64,000 bases of DNA from Acidobacteriota bacterium (GTDB taxonomy: Bacteria; Acidobacteriota; Holophagae; Acanthopleuribacterales; Acanthopleuribacteraceae), in contig PDUC01000034.1 of NCBI GenBank assembly GCA_002747255.1, forward strand, positions 1-64,000, in the 5' to 3' direction. The notes beneath the pieces were generated by a model. The model was not told the origin of the DNA. It made no database searches and saw only the letters and a program-made list of their open reading frames with translations. Position numbers and translations under genes: made by a program. How positions within the stretch are numbered: position 1 is the stretch's first letter; each line of letters begins with the position of its first letter. Positions 28,010-35,962 of the stretch are shown here, piece by piece.

Positions 28010-28908
28010 GATCTATCCCCAAGTGTCATCTTGAAAATTCGTTCAAGTGTTGAAGGGTGTGTTTCACCCATGTTTTTTTTCTTTCTCTTCAGTGCTAACA
28101 TGAAATTCTGGATGTTTTTTACCAGCTCCTGCCTTCCCAATGCGGGAATCCAGCCAAGACTCTGCCCCTGACCGGAAACGCTAAAAGCATAACACGATTT
28201 GAGTTGATTTCGATTGCCTGCAAACACAAGCAGTCGATTACTCAAGAGACACAGTTCCTGAAGGTGAGTATCTGCATCTGTGCAAACAAAGCGGTGCTGG
28301 TCGAACCTGGGGTACTTTAATTGATCAGTAGGCTCATAGATCGTCAAGGGTATATTGAGATCTCTAAAAGCGCCCTGAAGTATTTCGCAAACCACAAGCT
28401 CCGGCTTGCGGTAGAGAAAAAGACAGGCTGAATCGTCATCAGCACGGAAATCCGATACATAGCTCGCTGGAAAAGCAAAAGCAGAGCCTGTCAAGAGGTG
28501 CGTTTTACTGCTCGTGTGGTATGTTTCAAGCTTCGCGTGCAAGTCTCCGTTGATTAAGCAATGACAATGAATGGTATGTTCACCCGGAGTACCAAAAAAG
28601 AGAACTTTCTTAAAACGCAACATCAGCCTCTTGTCTCTCAGGCACTCATAGGAGTCTCCAAAATGACAATAAATTTCTCTGTCTCGCCCGGCAAGCTGCA
28701 AAGTTTTCTCAATCTGACCCTCTACATCATCGCCACATCGATGAACCGCTTCTCCTGGCAAAAGAGTTTCTGCCGTCCTGTAACTGTGCCTGTGAACAAG
28801 ATAGGTCGGCTCTATCCCCCTTGTTTCCCTGACAAAATATCCCCATACCCTTGCCCTGTGAAAATATATCGGGAAATGCTGTGTGTTTTGATCGATTCGT
28901 ATAATCAA
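28006..28908 (-). CDS. conserved hypothetical protein, unknown function
   Basis: A 300-residue soluble protein with no signal peptide or membrane helix. The start is TTG at 28908 behind GAGGAAG. The layout of short beta strands and helices (REIYCHFGDSYECLR, KKVLFFGTPGEHTIHCHCL, SNRLLVFAGNRNQLK) suggests a Rossmann-like or glycosyltransferase-like fold, but no catalytic motif is recognised. It is rich in His and Cys (HCHCL). It overlaps the HD-phosphohydrolase gene by four bases, so the two probably act together. No family name can be given with confidence. Confidence 0.6.
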   Translation of the reverse strand: MIIRIDQNTQHFPIYFHRARVWGYFVRETRGIEPTYLVHRHSYRTAETLLPGEAVHRCGDDVEGQIEKTLQLAGRDREIYCHFGDSYECLRDKRLMLRFKKVLFFGTPGEHTIHCHCLINGDLHAKLETYHTSSKTHLLTGSAFAFPASYVSDFRADDDSACLFLYRKPELVVCEILQGAFRDLNIPLTIYEPTDQLKYPRFDQHRFVCTDADTHLQELCLLSNRLLVFAGNRNQLKSCYAFSVSGQGQSLGWIPALGRQELVKNIQNFMLALKRKKKNMGETHPSTLERIFKMTLGDRS

Positions 28909-28962
28909 CTGTTACTTCCTCACCATATTGTGCTATTTTAACCAATTGGAGGCCATCAACTC

Positions 28963-29571
28963 ATGAAAAAAAGAGGGTTTTCCAGAAAACTCAAATTGCT
29001 TCGCATTGAGGTAACCTCTGATGAGGCTGTAGCAAAGGGAAACATTCAAAACGTCTCTCCTGGAGGACTGGGTATTCGAGTTCACGGAAAAAAATCCTTT
29101 AAGGAAGGAGAAACCGTTCTGCTGGAGGCTTATTCCCATGGTAAATGTTACCAAATGGAAGGCATTGTCATATGGGTTGAAGCCAGTGAACCTTCAAGCA
29201 AACTGGGTGTTCAACTTAAGTGCGACCATGCAGGTTTCTGTCATGCCGCATTAGATGATACCGAGAAGTTCACTGAGCCGGGCAGTTCACTACTGCGTGT
29301 CATATACTTGTCCATAGAAAATGCAATGAACGACTGGAAAAACGACGTTCAATATGGTCGTGTCAATGTCTATGTCCTTCCTCCACACCCTGAAGTAGAT
29401 ACCAGTGTCATGGTCTACTTTTCGCTGGAAGGTCAAAAGTGGGAAGTCAGTGCAAAAGGACTGGTTACGGCAAACCATATTGATTTTTTTCAAGTGCTTT
29501 TGGATAACCCTCAAAAACTACGGGAAGATTTTGAAGAAGCCCTTGTCGATATCAAGTTTAAAGAAGAGTGA
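28963..29571 (+). CDS. PilZ-domain protein
   Basis: A 202-residue protein. Residues about 5-85 form a PilZ domain: the Arg-rich N-terminal RKLKLLR, the NVSPGGLGIRV motif (D/NxSxxG), and WVEASEPSSKLGVQLK. PilZ domains bind cyclic di-GMP. The extra C-terminal domain (about 100-202) has no recognised family. GGAGG lies eleven bases before the ATG. It is divergent from the unknown/HD pair. It may link second-messenger signalling to surface structures such as the nearby secretion system, which is inference. Confidence 0.82.
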   Translation: MKKRGFSRKLKLLRIEVTSDEAVAKGNIQNVSPGGLGIRVHGKKSFKEGETVLLEAYSHGKCYQMEGIVIWVEASEPSSKLGVQLKCDHAGFCHAALDDTEKFTEPGSSLLRVIYLSIENAMNDWKNDVQYGRVNVYVLPPHPEVDTSVMVYFSLEGQKWEVSAKGLVTANHIDFFQVLLDNPQKLREDFEEALVDIKFKEE

Positions 29572-29750
29572 AACCTCTCTCATTCCCGCTTATCGAATTG
29601 GTGATTGAACGCAAAAACGCTGGGAAGCAGAAAAGCTCATAAGAGTCAACCTGTGATAACTGTTCTGCCAACTCCAGTTAACCCTTATTTATTCGATAAT
29701 GTTTATGTAAATATTGTGTTGCCAAAAGCGAAAAAGCTTGATTTTTTTAT

Positions 29751-29777
29751 AGTAATTAGTATTGTTTCTTAATTACT
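29751..29777. promoter_or_regulatory. inverted repeat upstream of the Rrf2 gene
   Basis: AGTAATTA (29751-29758) and its exact inverse TAATTACT (29770-29777) are separated by 11 bases and end 21 bases before the Rrf2 start. Position and symmetry fit an autoregulatory operator. Confidence 0.45.
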
Positions 29778-29798
29778 TAGTGTATTTTGAGGTGTTGT

Positions 29799-30218
29799 AT
29801 GAGAGTTAATAAAAAAACAAAATACGGCGTTGAGGTCTTGGTACACATAGCCAACGCCACCAAAGAAAAAAAAATGATTCAAGGCCGAACGGTTGCTGAA
29901 CTGCTGGGTATTAACGAGCCATATTTTGATCAGATCATGATGACACTTAGACGGTCGGGCTGGGTAAGGTCTGTGCGCGGCCGCAAAGGCGGTTATATTC
30001 TGGCTTGTACTCCCGGTGAAATTAACATACTGGATGTAATAGAGCTGTTTGAAGGTCCTACCGTATTGGGCAATGCAAAAGCCGGTGAAAACACAGGTTA
30101 TGCCGCTCTGGGTATCTGGAACGATGTGGCAGCCTATATCAAAGAAACACTTGACGGATTTACACTCCAAAAAGTTCTTGATCACGAACAAAGTGCTTCC
30201 ATGGACTATGTTATTTAA
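29799..30218 (+). CDS. Rrf2-family transcriptional regulator
   Basis: A 139-residue winged-helix regulator. The opening MRVNKKTKYGVEVLVHIANA and the recognition region NEPYFDQIMMTLRRSGWVRS with the wing GRKGGYILA are typical of Rrf2/IscR/NsrR/CymR proteins. The three clustered cysteines that bind an Fe-S cluster in IscR and NsrR are absent; only one Cys remains (LACTPG). It therefore senses something other than cluster status, as CymR does. ATG at 29799 follows GAGGTG; the earlier in-frame ATG at 29787 has no ribosome site. A strong terminator follows. Confidence 0.88.
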   Translation: MRVNKKTKYGVEVLVHIANATKEKKMIQGRTVAELLGINEPYFDQIMMTLRRSGWVRSVRGRKGGYILACTPGEINILDVIELFEGPTVLGNAKAGENTGYAALGIWNDVAAYIKETLDGFTLQKVLDHEQSASMDYVI

Positions 30219-30241
30219 GCTTAAGACGCAGCCTATTTGAC

Positions 30242-30270
30242 AAAGGAAGCCATTTTTGGCTTCCTTTTTT
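30242..30270 (+). terminator. rho-independent terminator after the Rrf2 gene
   Basis: Stem GGAAGCC (30245-30251) and GGCTTCC (30258-30264), extended by AAA/TTT, with a six-base loop and a T-run to 30270. Confidence 0.9.
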
Positions 30271-30522
30271 ACTGCATGATGACCAAACCGCTAAAAGCAC
30301 ATTGAAAGCAAAAAAATACAATGCTCTATGCTTTGTTCTGCTCCAGGTCTGTGTATGAGTTCAAGACCTGTCAAACTTGATACTGAAGAATGCAACAGCA
30401 GGGCATCTGGTAATAACGTGTTTAGCAAGACAAATCAAGTCATTTGCATCCCCAGGTCATATACCAAATCCAGCCAGACGAATGTGTTAAGATAAGGTGG
30501 AAACATCTTGTGTGAGGATGCC
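30271..30522. other. gene-free spacer
   Basis: About 250 bases between the Rrf2 terminator and the DedA-like gene. No reading frame or RNA gene is convincing. The DedA-like promoter should be here but no consensus pair was identified. Confidence 0.4.
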
Positions 30523-30972
30523 ATGATCTACCTGTTCATCTTTCTGGGAACCCTCCTGGAAGGGGAACTGTCGCTGGCTTTCATTGTTTACGTTGTTTTA
30601 AAAGGTGAGTATTCCTACTGGCCGGTACTCTCTATGAGTGCGCTTGGAGCTGTGACGGGAGATTGTCTCTCGTTCTGGATAGGCGGGAAACACGGTGTTT
30701 TTTTATCCAACAAGTTTCCCGTCATCGCCAGGTCCACGAAGTGGGTTTATCGTCAATTTGGACGTTTCCCCTTTGTACTGATCTTGTTTTTTCGGTTTCA
30801 AATCGCAATGCGGACGTTTGCCTTTCTTTCCCTGGGCATGCAGTCTGAAAACAGAGCCAGAGACCTGTTTTTTCTTTTTATATCCTGTTGGGTCTGGAGT
30901 GTTTCCATTCTCTATCTCCTGGACATGTTCATGCCGTTCCTGTTATCCCTTTGGCCTGGTCTTACCGGTTGA
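30523..30972 (+). CDS. small VTT/DedA-like membrane protein
   Basis: A 149-residue polytopic protein with about four hydrophobic helices. FLGTLLEGELSLAF matches the reentrant acidic-residue motif of DedA/VTT proteins, GDCLSFWIGGKHG matches their GDxxxYxxGrxxG motif, and RFQIAMRTFAFLSLGM the RFxPxxRxxxxxxAG motif with the Pro lost. It is shorter than usual (about 190-220) and the second half lacks one helix pair. DedA proteins are implicated in lipid carrier recycling. The ATG at 30523 follows GAGG; a TTG at 30508 with AAGGTGG is the alternative start. Confidence 0.7.
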   Translation: MIYLFIFLGTLLEGELSLAFIVYVVLKGEYSYWPVLSMSALGAVTGDCLSFWIGGKHGVFLSNKFPVIARSTKWVYRQFGRFPFVLILFFRFQIAMRTFAFLSLGMQSENRARDLFFLFISCWVWSVSILYLLDMFMPFLLSLWPGLTG

Positions 30973-31110
30973 ACACGAGGCTGGAACACTCTATTGACAG
31001 CACCTTTCATTCAAAGAGATGTCATGGCGTACTGTTTATTTGAAATTTAGGATGTTTAAATAGGCATCAAGTATTAAGCGGGTAAGTCGATAGACTTTTT
31101 AGGAGTGGTT

Positions 31111-31722
31111 ATGGAACCAGAATGGAAACAGGATATCAAATCCATTGATTACCCCAATAACCCATTACCACAGTACGAACTAATGGGTTTTCAAGAAGAT
31201 ATTGTGGCAGATCAGAAGGTCATGCGTAAAATCATACTCGCGATCAGTCTATGTACAGCTATAGCTGCTTTGGCGGCAGTCTTGTTTTATCTTAAAGATG
31301 CCAAAACGTTTCACCGCGAAATGCTGCACAAGAGAAGTGTCAACTCGAAAGAAAACCCCTTTAAAAGTAAAATTTCTTTAAAAGTGCTTCAAACAAGAAA
31401 AACTAAATCCATCCAGGGACTGATAGGCAGTACAAGGGTAAAATCGGGGTTCACTTTTTTTATAGCACGCGTGCGTATTCTCAATGAAGCAGACCGGAAT
31501 TTTCAGGTCAACCCCTATGGTCTGGCTTTATTGACAGAATCAGGAAAACGCTACAATCCGCATGTTGGACAGAGAAAATTGAAAGAGGGCATTCGCTCCA
31601 AAGTTCTAAAGCCCGGTATGGAAGTGGAAGGAGAATATGTCTTTGAATTGCCAATCCATGAAAAGGTAAGCTCACTGGTTATTAAAAGCTATAGTGGAAC
31701 GCTGGCAAAACACCACTTTTAA
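31111..31722 (+). CDS. bitopic membrane protein of unknown function
   Basis: A 203-residue protein with a charged N-terminal segment, a membrane helix at about residues 43-62 (ILAISLCTAIAALAAVLFYL) and a periplasmic beta-rich domain whose strand pattern (FFIARVRILNEADRNFQVNP, ALLTESGKRYNP) resembles DUF4352-type immunoglobulin-like domains. AGGAG lies six bases before the ATG at 31111. It stands alone and converges with pyrE. No function can be assigned. Confidence 0.6.
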   Translation: MEPEWKQDIKSIDYPNNPLPQYELMGFQEDIVADQKVMRKIILAISLCTAIAALAAVLFYLKDAKTFHREMLHKRSVNSKENPFKSKISLKVLQTRKTKSIQGLIGSTRVKSGFTFFIARVRILNEADRNFQVNPYGLALLTESGKRYNPHVGQRKLKEGIRSKVLKPGMEVEGEYVFELPIHEKVSSLVIKSYSGTLAKHHF

Positions 31723-31751
31723 TCATACTGTCACTTTGTTAACCCGAAAAA

Positions 31752-32381
31752 TCAATGCCTGTCTGACCAGGCCTCTGGATCCACCGCCCAATGTTCCAGT
31801 AAGCTCCATTCCTCATCGTTAATGCGCGAAGTCTTCTTGGCAACACACAAAAGAGTTGCAAGGCTGCAGAGGCTGCTGTAGGGGATTTTCGCGTTTTGAA
31901 ACCGCTCTTCGGCTATGCGAAGTCCGTATGAAAATATCGAGGCAACATGCAGAACCTGACCTCCGCATTCTTGAATCGCCTGAGCCGCACTGATGGAGCT
32001 TCCTCCAGTTGAAATGAGATCTTCAATAAGCAGGACCTTTTTGTTTTCCGGACTGCATCCTTCTATTTTATTCTTCCTTCCGTGTTTTTTTTCAGAAGAA
32101 CGCACATAGATCATGGGGAGATCCAATGCATCTGCCAACCAGGCAGCGTGAGGAATGCCGGCTGTTGCCGTTCCGGCTATGATCTGAGGGTGCATGTTCC
32201 TTTCGTTGATTCTTTCCAAAAAGGCAGCAACAACCTGTTTTCTGCCCTTCACATGACTGATAATCGTACGATTATCGCAATAAATAGGGGACCTCAGTCC
32301 GCTGGCCCAGGTAAAAGGTTTTTTAGGAGACAACGTTACAGCTCCGAGTTTGAGCAGCATTTCAGCTATTTTCTTTTCCAT
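31752..32381 (-). CDS. pyrE: orotate phosphoribosyltransferase
   Basis: A 209-residue PyrE. It converts orotate and PRPP to OMP in de novo pyrimidine synthesis. The PRPP-binding motif is VLLIEDLISTGGSSI; the N-terminal substrate motif is FTWASGLRSPIYCDNRTI and the flexible loop with catalytic Lys is SSEKKHGRKNKIEG. The ATG at 32381 is preceded by AAGGAAGG, so the longer frame to 32420 is not needed. It starts one base after the stop of a 58-codon ORF. Confidence 0.93.
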   Translation of the reverse strand: MEKKIAEMLLKLGAVTLSPKKPFTWASGLRSPIYCDNRTIISHVKGRKQVVAAFLERINERNMHPQIIAGTATAGIPHAAWLADALDLPMIYVRSSEKKHGRKNKIEGCSPENKKVLLIEDLISTGGSSISAAQAIQECGGQVLHVASIFSYGLRIAEERFQNAKIPYSSLCSLATLLCVAKKTSRINDEEWSLLEHWAVDPEAWSDRH

Positions 32382-32382
32382 T

Positions 32383-32559
32383 TTATTCCTTCCTTTTTTG
32401 CCGTGTCTGAAGGTGTTCAACCGTTTGATCCCCTGGAAAACGAAATTCCCAGGCAGGTGTCTTTTCTGTGTTCAATTGATACAGGCTGACCTTATTTTCA
32501 TTCGGTGTGACATCCCGTCCTTTTTTGTCGAGAATCTTTTCAATCAGATCCTGTGTCAT
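32383..32559 (-). CDS. small ORF (58 aa) upstream of pyrE
   Basis: ATG at 32559 opens a 58-codon frame, MTQDLIEKILDKKGRDVTPN and onward to GDQTVEHLQTRQKRKE, ending at TAA one base before the pyrE ATG and covering the pyrE ribosome site. The peptide is charged and has no signal or membrane segment. A weak GCGGA lies upstream. It could be a real small protein or a leader ORF coupling translation to pyrE. No family recognised. Confidence 0.45.
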   Translation of the reverse strand: MTQDLIEKILDKKGRDVTPNENKVSLYQLNTEKTPAWEFRFPGDQTVEHLQTRQKRKE

Positions 32560-32672
32560 TGAAATTTCCGCTCGCAGTTAAAACCGCAAATAGAATCCGA
32601 TTCAAAGCTCCAGTTGAAAAAAAGTCTTCAATCTACGACCAAATATCACGATAATAATTCTAGGAGGTAATC

Positions 32673-33284
32673 ATGACCAGAACAAGCTTATTAGTTGTAA
32701 TGTTGTTTTTCGGCATTTCCGCCTTTGCTCAGTTCAGTTTCAATCTCGGTGCTACATCGGACTTTGTCTGGCGCGGCGTGACGCAGACAGAAGAAGATCC
32801 TGCTTTGCAAGGCGGGGTTGACTATGCTCATGCTTCGGGCTTTTATGCGGGAGCCTGGGCATCCAATGTGTCTTTTGATGGTGATTCAGATGTTGAGGTT
32901 GATTTCTACCTGGGAACCGTCATCCCTCTACCCAGCAACCTGAAGCTGGATTTGGGTTATGTGCGATATGAATACTTTGATCTCGACGGTATCGATGAAG
33001 CCTATCTGGGTTTGTCTTATAACAACTTGCAAATCAAGTATTGCAGAGGTTTTGAAGTAAAATCAGACTATCTTGAAACAAGTCTGGAAGTTCCCTTGGC
33101 CAATGAATTTGAACTCGGTTTTCATGTGGGGTATTTCGATGATGGTTCAGACTACCTCAACTGGAAGGCTTCCATCTCCAGGCCCTGGAAAGGCTTTGAA
33201 TTTGAATTGGCATTCACTGATACGGACCTGCAAACGGATAATGCCGATGCTCGACTTGCATTAACAGTCATTAAAAGATGGTGA
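32673..33284 (+). CDS. TorF-like putative outer-membrane porin
   Basis: A 203-residue exported beta-barrel protein. Signal peptide MTRTSLLVVMLFFGISAFAQ; the mature start FSFNLGATSDFVWRGVTQTE and GGVDYAHASGFYAGAWASNV are the signature of the TorF (Gcw_chp) family of putative porins. Alternating strand pattern and a C-terminal aromatic (VIKRW) fit an outer-membrane barrel. AGGAGG precedes the ATG. It is a single-gene unit divergent from the pyrE pair. Confidence 0.85.
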   Translation: MTRTSLLVVMLFFGISAFAQFSFNLGATSDFVWRGVTQTEEDPALQGGVDYAHASGFYAGAWASNVSFDGDSDVEVDFYLGTVIPLPSNLKLDLGYVRYEYFDLDGIDEAYLGLSYNNLQIKYCRGFEVKSDYLETSLEVPLANEFELGFHVGYFDDGSDYLNWKASISRPWKGFEFELAFTDTDLQTDNADARLALTVIKRW

Positions 33285-33444
33285 TCCAATCCACTTTGAC
33301 TTTGGCTAACTTGTGTCTATCCACTGAAAAAGACTTAAACAGAGTCCCCTTCTCGCCCATAATGTAACAACGGACGTAAAAGGAACCCTGCTTTGTGAAT
33401 GACTACCTGCTCATCCTTTTACAAACAGGCACCTGTGACAAAGG

Positions 33445-33879
33445 CTATGAAACCATCGCCTTTAAAATGTCAGACCGCCTTATGAGACCCACTAATCGGC
33501 CTTCCTCGACTACGAGAAGCTTTTTGTAGGGCAGTTGCATAAAAAGATGGGAAGCTTTGTAAAGCCCGATGTCCGGTCCTACTGTCGTTAAAGCTTCACG
33601 ACTGGTCATGTAATTTTCAACAACGCCGGCTCTGCGACTGTTGTGATACAAATTAAGGGCAACACACTTCAAGCAATCCCTTTCTGAAAGGAAGCCTGTC
33701 AAAAAACCGTCCTCATCGACAACCGGCGCTCCAGAAATACCGAATTGGATCAGCGTATTCATGGCATAGTAAATTTCATCACTTGTTTTAAATACTACCG
33801 GAGTATCTACCATGTGCTCTCTGACAAGAGGGTGTTCTTTCACTTCGGGCTCTACTTTTTCCATAAAACTCATCACCAT
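33445..33879 (-). CDS. CBS-domain pair protein
   Basis: A 144-residue protein made of two CBS domains: first VREHMVDTPVVFKTSDEIYY and GAPVVDEDGFLTGFLSERD, second VENYMTSREALTTVGPDIGL and LLVVEEGRLVGLIRRSDIL. CBS pairs bind adenosyl nucleotides and act as regulatory modules. The ATG at 33879 follows AAGGAG; the longer frame to 33933 lacks a site. It stands alone, and its target is unknown. Confidence 0.88.
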   Translation of the reverse strand: MVMSFMEKVEPEVKEHPLVREHMVDTPVVFKTSDEIYYAMNTLIQFGISGAPVVDEDGFLTGFLSERDCLKCVALNLYHNSRRAGVVENYMTSREALTTVGPDIGLYKASHLFMQLPYKKLLVVEEGRLVGLIRRSDILKAMVS

Positions 33880-33912
33880 AACCAAACTCCTTTTTTTACT
33901 AGCTTGAGAGAT

Positions 33913-33941
33913 ACGATAGCATAATATATACAATAATTCAA
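33913..33941 (-). promoter_or_regulatory. candidate sigma-70 promoter for the CBS gene
   Basis: On the minus strand TTGAAT (33941-33936), 17 bases, then TATCGT (33918-33913), 34 bases before the CBS gene ATG. The surrounding sequence is very AT-rich, so a chance match is possible. Confidence 0.4.
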
Positions 33942-34442
33942 TGTTTTTATTTTTTGTAAAGTTTTATTTGTTTATAATTCATTGTAATTAAAACATGTTA
34001 TAAATTTTTTAATTTACCATTTATTAAATAATGTTTTGTTTTTTATGTATTTGGGGAGCGGGATGTAACGTATCAAAGAACAAGGGTTCTCACAGAGAGA
34101 AGATGGAGGGGCGAGCCAATTTCAACACCTGAGGCCAATGGTCCTGGGTCTGTAGTTCTTTTCAGGTTAAGCAAACAGCCCAATGAAATGTCCATGGAGC
34201 TTCAACAGCCGGAAGTCGTGAGTTTCAAGCTGGAAAAAGCGGTCGGCAAGAGTTAGAATGCAGGGCGTTAGCTGGTTTGTGTGAGCCGATGCCAATAAAG
34301 AGGAACGACGGGTCGGTTTGAGCGTGTTGATAGGTTGAGCGTCATCTCAGACTTTCAGACGTGAGGCATCTTTTTAGATCGTCACTTGCGTTCTGCGGCT
34401 TGTCACCAGCTGCGATCGAACAGATTGAAAGGAAATAGTGTC
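33942..34442. other. intergenic region, AT-rich then GC-richer, no gene
   Basis: Positions 33935-34055 are extremely AT-rich with T-tracts and A-tracts (for example TTATAAATTTTTTAATTTA), followed abruptly by about 330 bases of normal composition up to the epimerase gene. In the second part, one plus-strand frame stays open from about 34070 to 34255 but has no recognisable start or family. It may be a gene remnant. No RNA gene was recognised. Confidence 0.4.
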
Positions 34443-35411
34443 ATGCGAATTTTTGTTACGGGTATGGCTGGCTTTATCGGTTACCACTGCAGTCGGAAAC
34501 TGCTTGAGAGTGGGCACAGGGTGATGGGCATTGACAATCTCAACCCTTATTATCTTCCCATTTTGAAGGAACGACGCCTTCAGGAATTGAAAAACCTCAA
34601 TCCCTCTCCTGAATTTGTCAAAGGTGACCTGTGCGACAAACAACTCCTGAATGATGTTTTTTCTGAGTTTCAGCCCCAGGCAGTCCTTCACCTGGCAGCT
34701 CAGGCCGGCGTTCGCTACTCCATTCAGAACCCGCAAACCTACATTGACTCCAATATACAGGGAACCCAGAACATACTGGAAGCCTGCAGACATCACAAAA
34801 CGCCCAGGCTTGTTTTTGCCTCATCGAGCAGTGTTTATGGGTTAAACAAAAAGATCCCATTTTCAGAAACAGATCAAACCGATTCACCAGCGGCACTCTA
34901 CGGTGCCACAAAGAAGGCCAACGAGCTTATGGCTCATTCCTATTCACACCTTTATGGAATACAGTGCATTGGCTTGCGCTTCTTTACCGTTTACGGCCCA
35001 TGGGGCCGACCCGATATGGCTTTGTGGCTTTTCACACAAGCTATTCAGAACAGTGAGCCCATTCAAGTATTCAACCGAGGTGACATGTATCGGGATTTCA
35101 CCTACATCGATGATATCGTTCAGGGTACACTGGCCTGCCTTTGGGCAGAGGGCTTGAGTTCTTTTGAAGTATTCAACCTCGGAAACCATCGCTCGGAACA
35201 CTTAGGTCATTTAATTCAGATTGTTGAAAAAGAGATGGGAGCCGGAGCGGAGAAAATCATGCTGCCAATGCAAGATGGAGATGTGCAGAAAACCTTTGCG
35301 GACATCTCAAAAGCACAAAAGTACCTCAACTTTGAGCCGTACACCGACATTCAAAGCGGTGTCCCGAAATTCATCGAATGGTTTAAAAAGCATCCGGAAT
35401 TTCACAAATAA
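34443..35411 (+). CDS. NAD-dependent nucleotide-sugar epimerase
   Basis: A 322-residue extended SDR. It starts MRIFVTGMAGFIGYHCSRKL (GxxGxxG NAD site), then HLAAQAGVRYSI, SSSSVYG and YGATKKANE (the catalytic Tyr and Lys). The AAQAGVRYSIxNPxxYIxSN and PWGRPDMALWLFTQAI stretches are typical of UDP-glucuronate 4-epimerases (CapI/LpsL type), so that substrate is likely. The ATG at 34443 follows AAAGGAA. Product would feed LPS or capsule sugar synthesis. It is monocistronic and no glycosyltransferases are adjacent. Confidence 0.88.
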   Translation: MRIFVTGMAGFIGYHCSRKLLESGHRVMGIDNLNPYYLPILKERRLQELKNLNPSPEFVKGDLCDKQLLNDVFSEFQPQAVLHLAAQAGVRYSIQNPQTYIDSNIQGTQNILEACRHHKTPRLVFASSSSVYGLNKKIPFSETDQTDSPAALYGATKKANELMAHSYSHLYGIQCIGLRFFTVYGPWGRPDMALWLFTQAIQNSEPIQVFNRGDMYRDFTYIDDIVQGTLACLWAEGLSSFEVFNLGNHRSEHLGHLIQIVEKEMGAGAEKIMLPMQDGDVQKTFADISKAQKYLNFEPYTDIQSGVPKFIEWFKKHPEFHK

Positions 35412-35440
35412 GAGAAAGACTCTGAAGAAAACGCTCTTTT

Positions 35441-35485
35441 CCACCATGCGTGCATAAGAGAGGTTCATCTAATGCGGGATGGTGG
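35441..35485. repeat. weak inverted repeat after the epimerase
   Basis: CCACCAT (35441-35447) and ATGGTGG (35479-35485) can pair between the convergent epimerase and yraN genes. No T-run follows, so a terminator role is doubtful. Confidence 0.3.
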
Positions 35486-35520
35486 ATACCGACAACCTAA
35501 AAGGAACACAAGGAACCCGG

Positions 35521-35913
35521 CTACAGATCTGACAAGTAGATTTGATGTTCAGGAAAGAGTGTTCTCCTTTTTCCGGAGGAGCCTTCGCTCTTGAACAGAA
35601 TGTAGATCAGCAGGAAGCGATGTGGTTGCTGATGCCATTTTTTTGATTGCAAATAGGTCTCTCCTGCGTTCAACAGGCGCTGTTTCTGATCGTGCCGAAC
35701 CAGCTCGTGAATTCTTCTCGGTTCACCTGCGGGTTTGCGAGCTTTGACCTCCACGACAACAACCTCTCTGGCATTGCACATCACCAGATCGATTTCTGAT
35801 TTCCCTTGATGGATATTTCTGGCAACGAGATAGTATCCCTTTCTCCTTAAATATCTGATAGCCAGATATTCACCCTGCCTGCCAAGAGAAGGCAGCCAAA
35901 ACGGAAAAGGCAT
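35521..35913 (-). CDS. YraN/UPF0102 family nuclease-like protein
   Basis: A 130-residue protein with the YraN (UPF0102) pattern: GRQGEYLAIRYLRRKGYYLV, NIHQGKSEIDLVMCN and VVVEVKAR, an endonuclease-like (PD-(D/E)XK) fold with the E-ID-EVK triad. The ATG at 35913 gives the normal family N-terminus. A TTG at 35955 would add 14 residues but has no ribosome site. It follows cmk in the minus-strand run rnc-rluB-cmk-yraN. Cellular role is unproven. Confidence 0.85.
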   Translation of the reverse strand: MPFPFWLPSLGRQGEYLAIRYLRRKGYYLVARNIHQGKSEIDLVMCNAREVVVVEVKARKPAGEPRRIHELVRHDQKQRLLNAGETYLQSKKWHQQPHRFLLIYILFKSEGSSGKRRTLFPEHQIYLSDL

Positions 35914-35962
35914 AAGCCATCCGCCGAGCTTTGAAAAAAGACGAAACAAGCTCAATTCAGGC

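Noticed and set aside
33397-33531. 44-codon GTG-start frame after the TorF-like gene
   Set aside because: Overlaps the CBS gene 3' end on the other strand and is likely chance.
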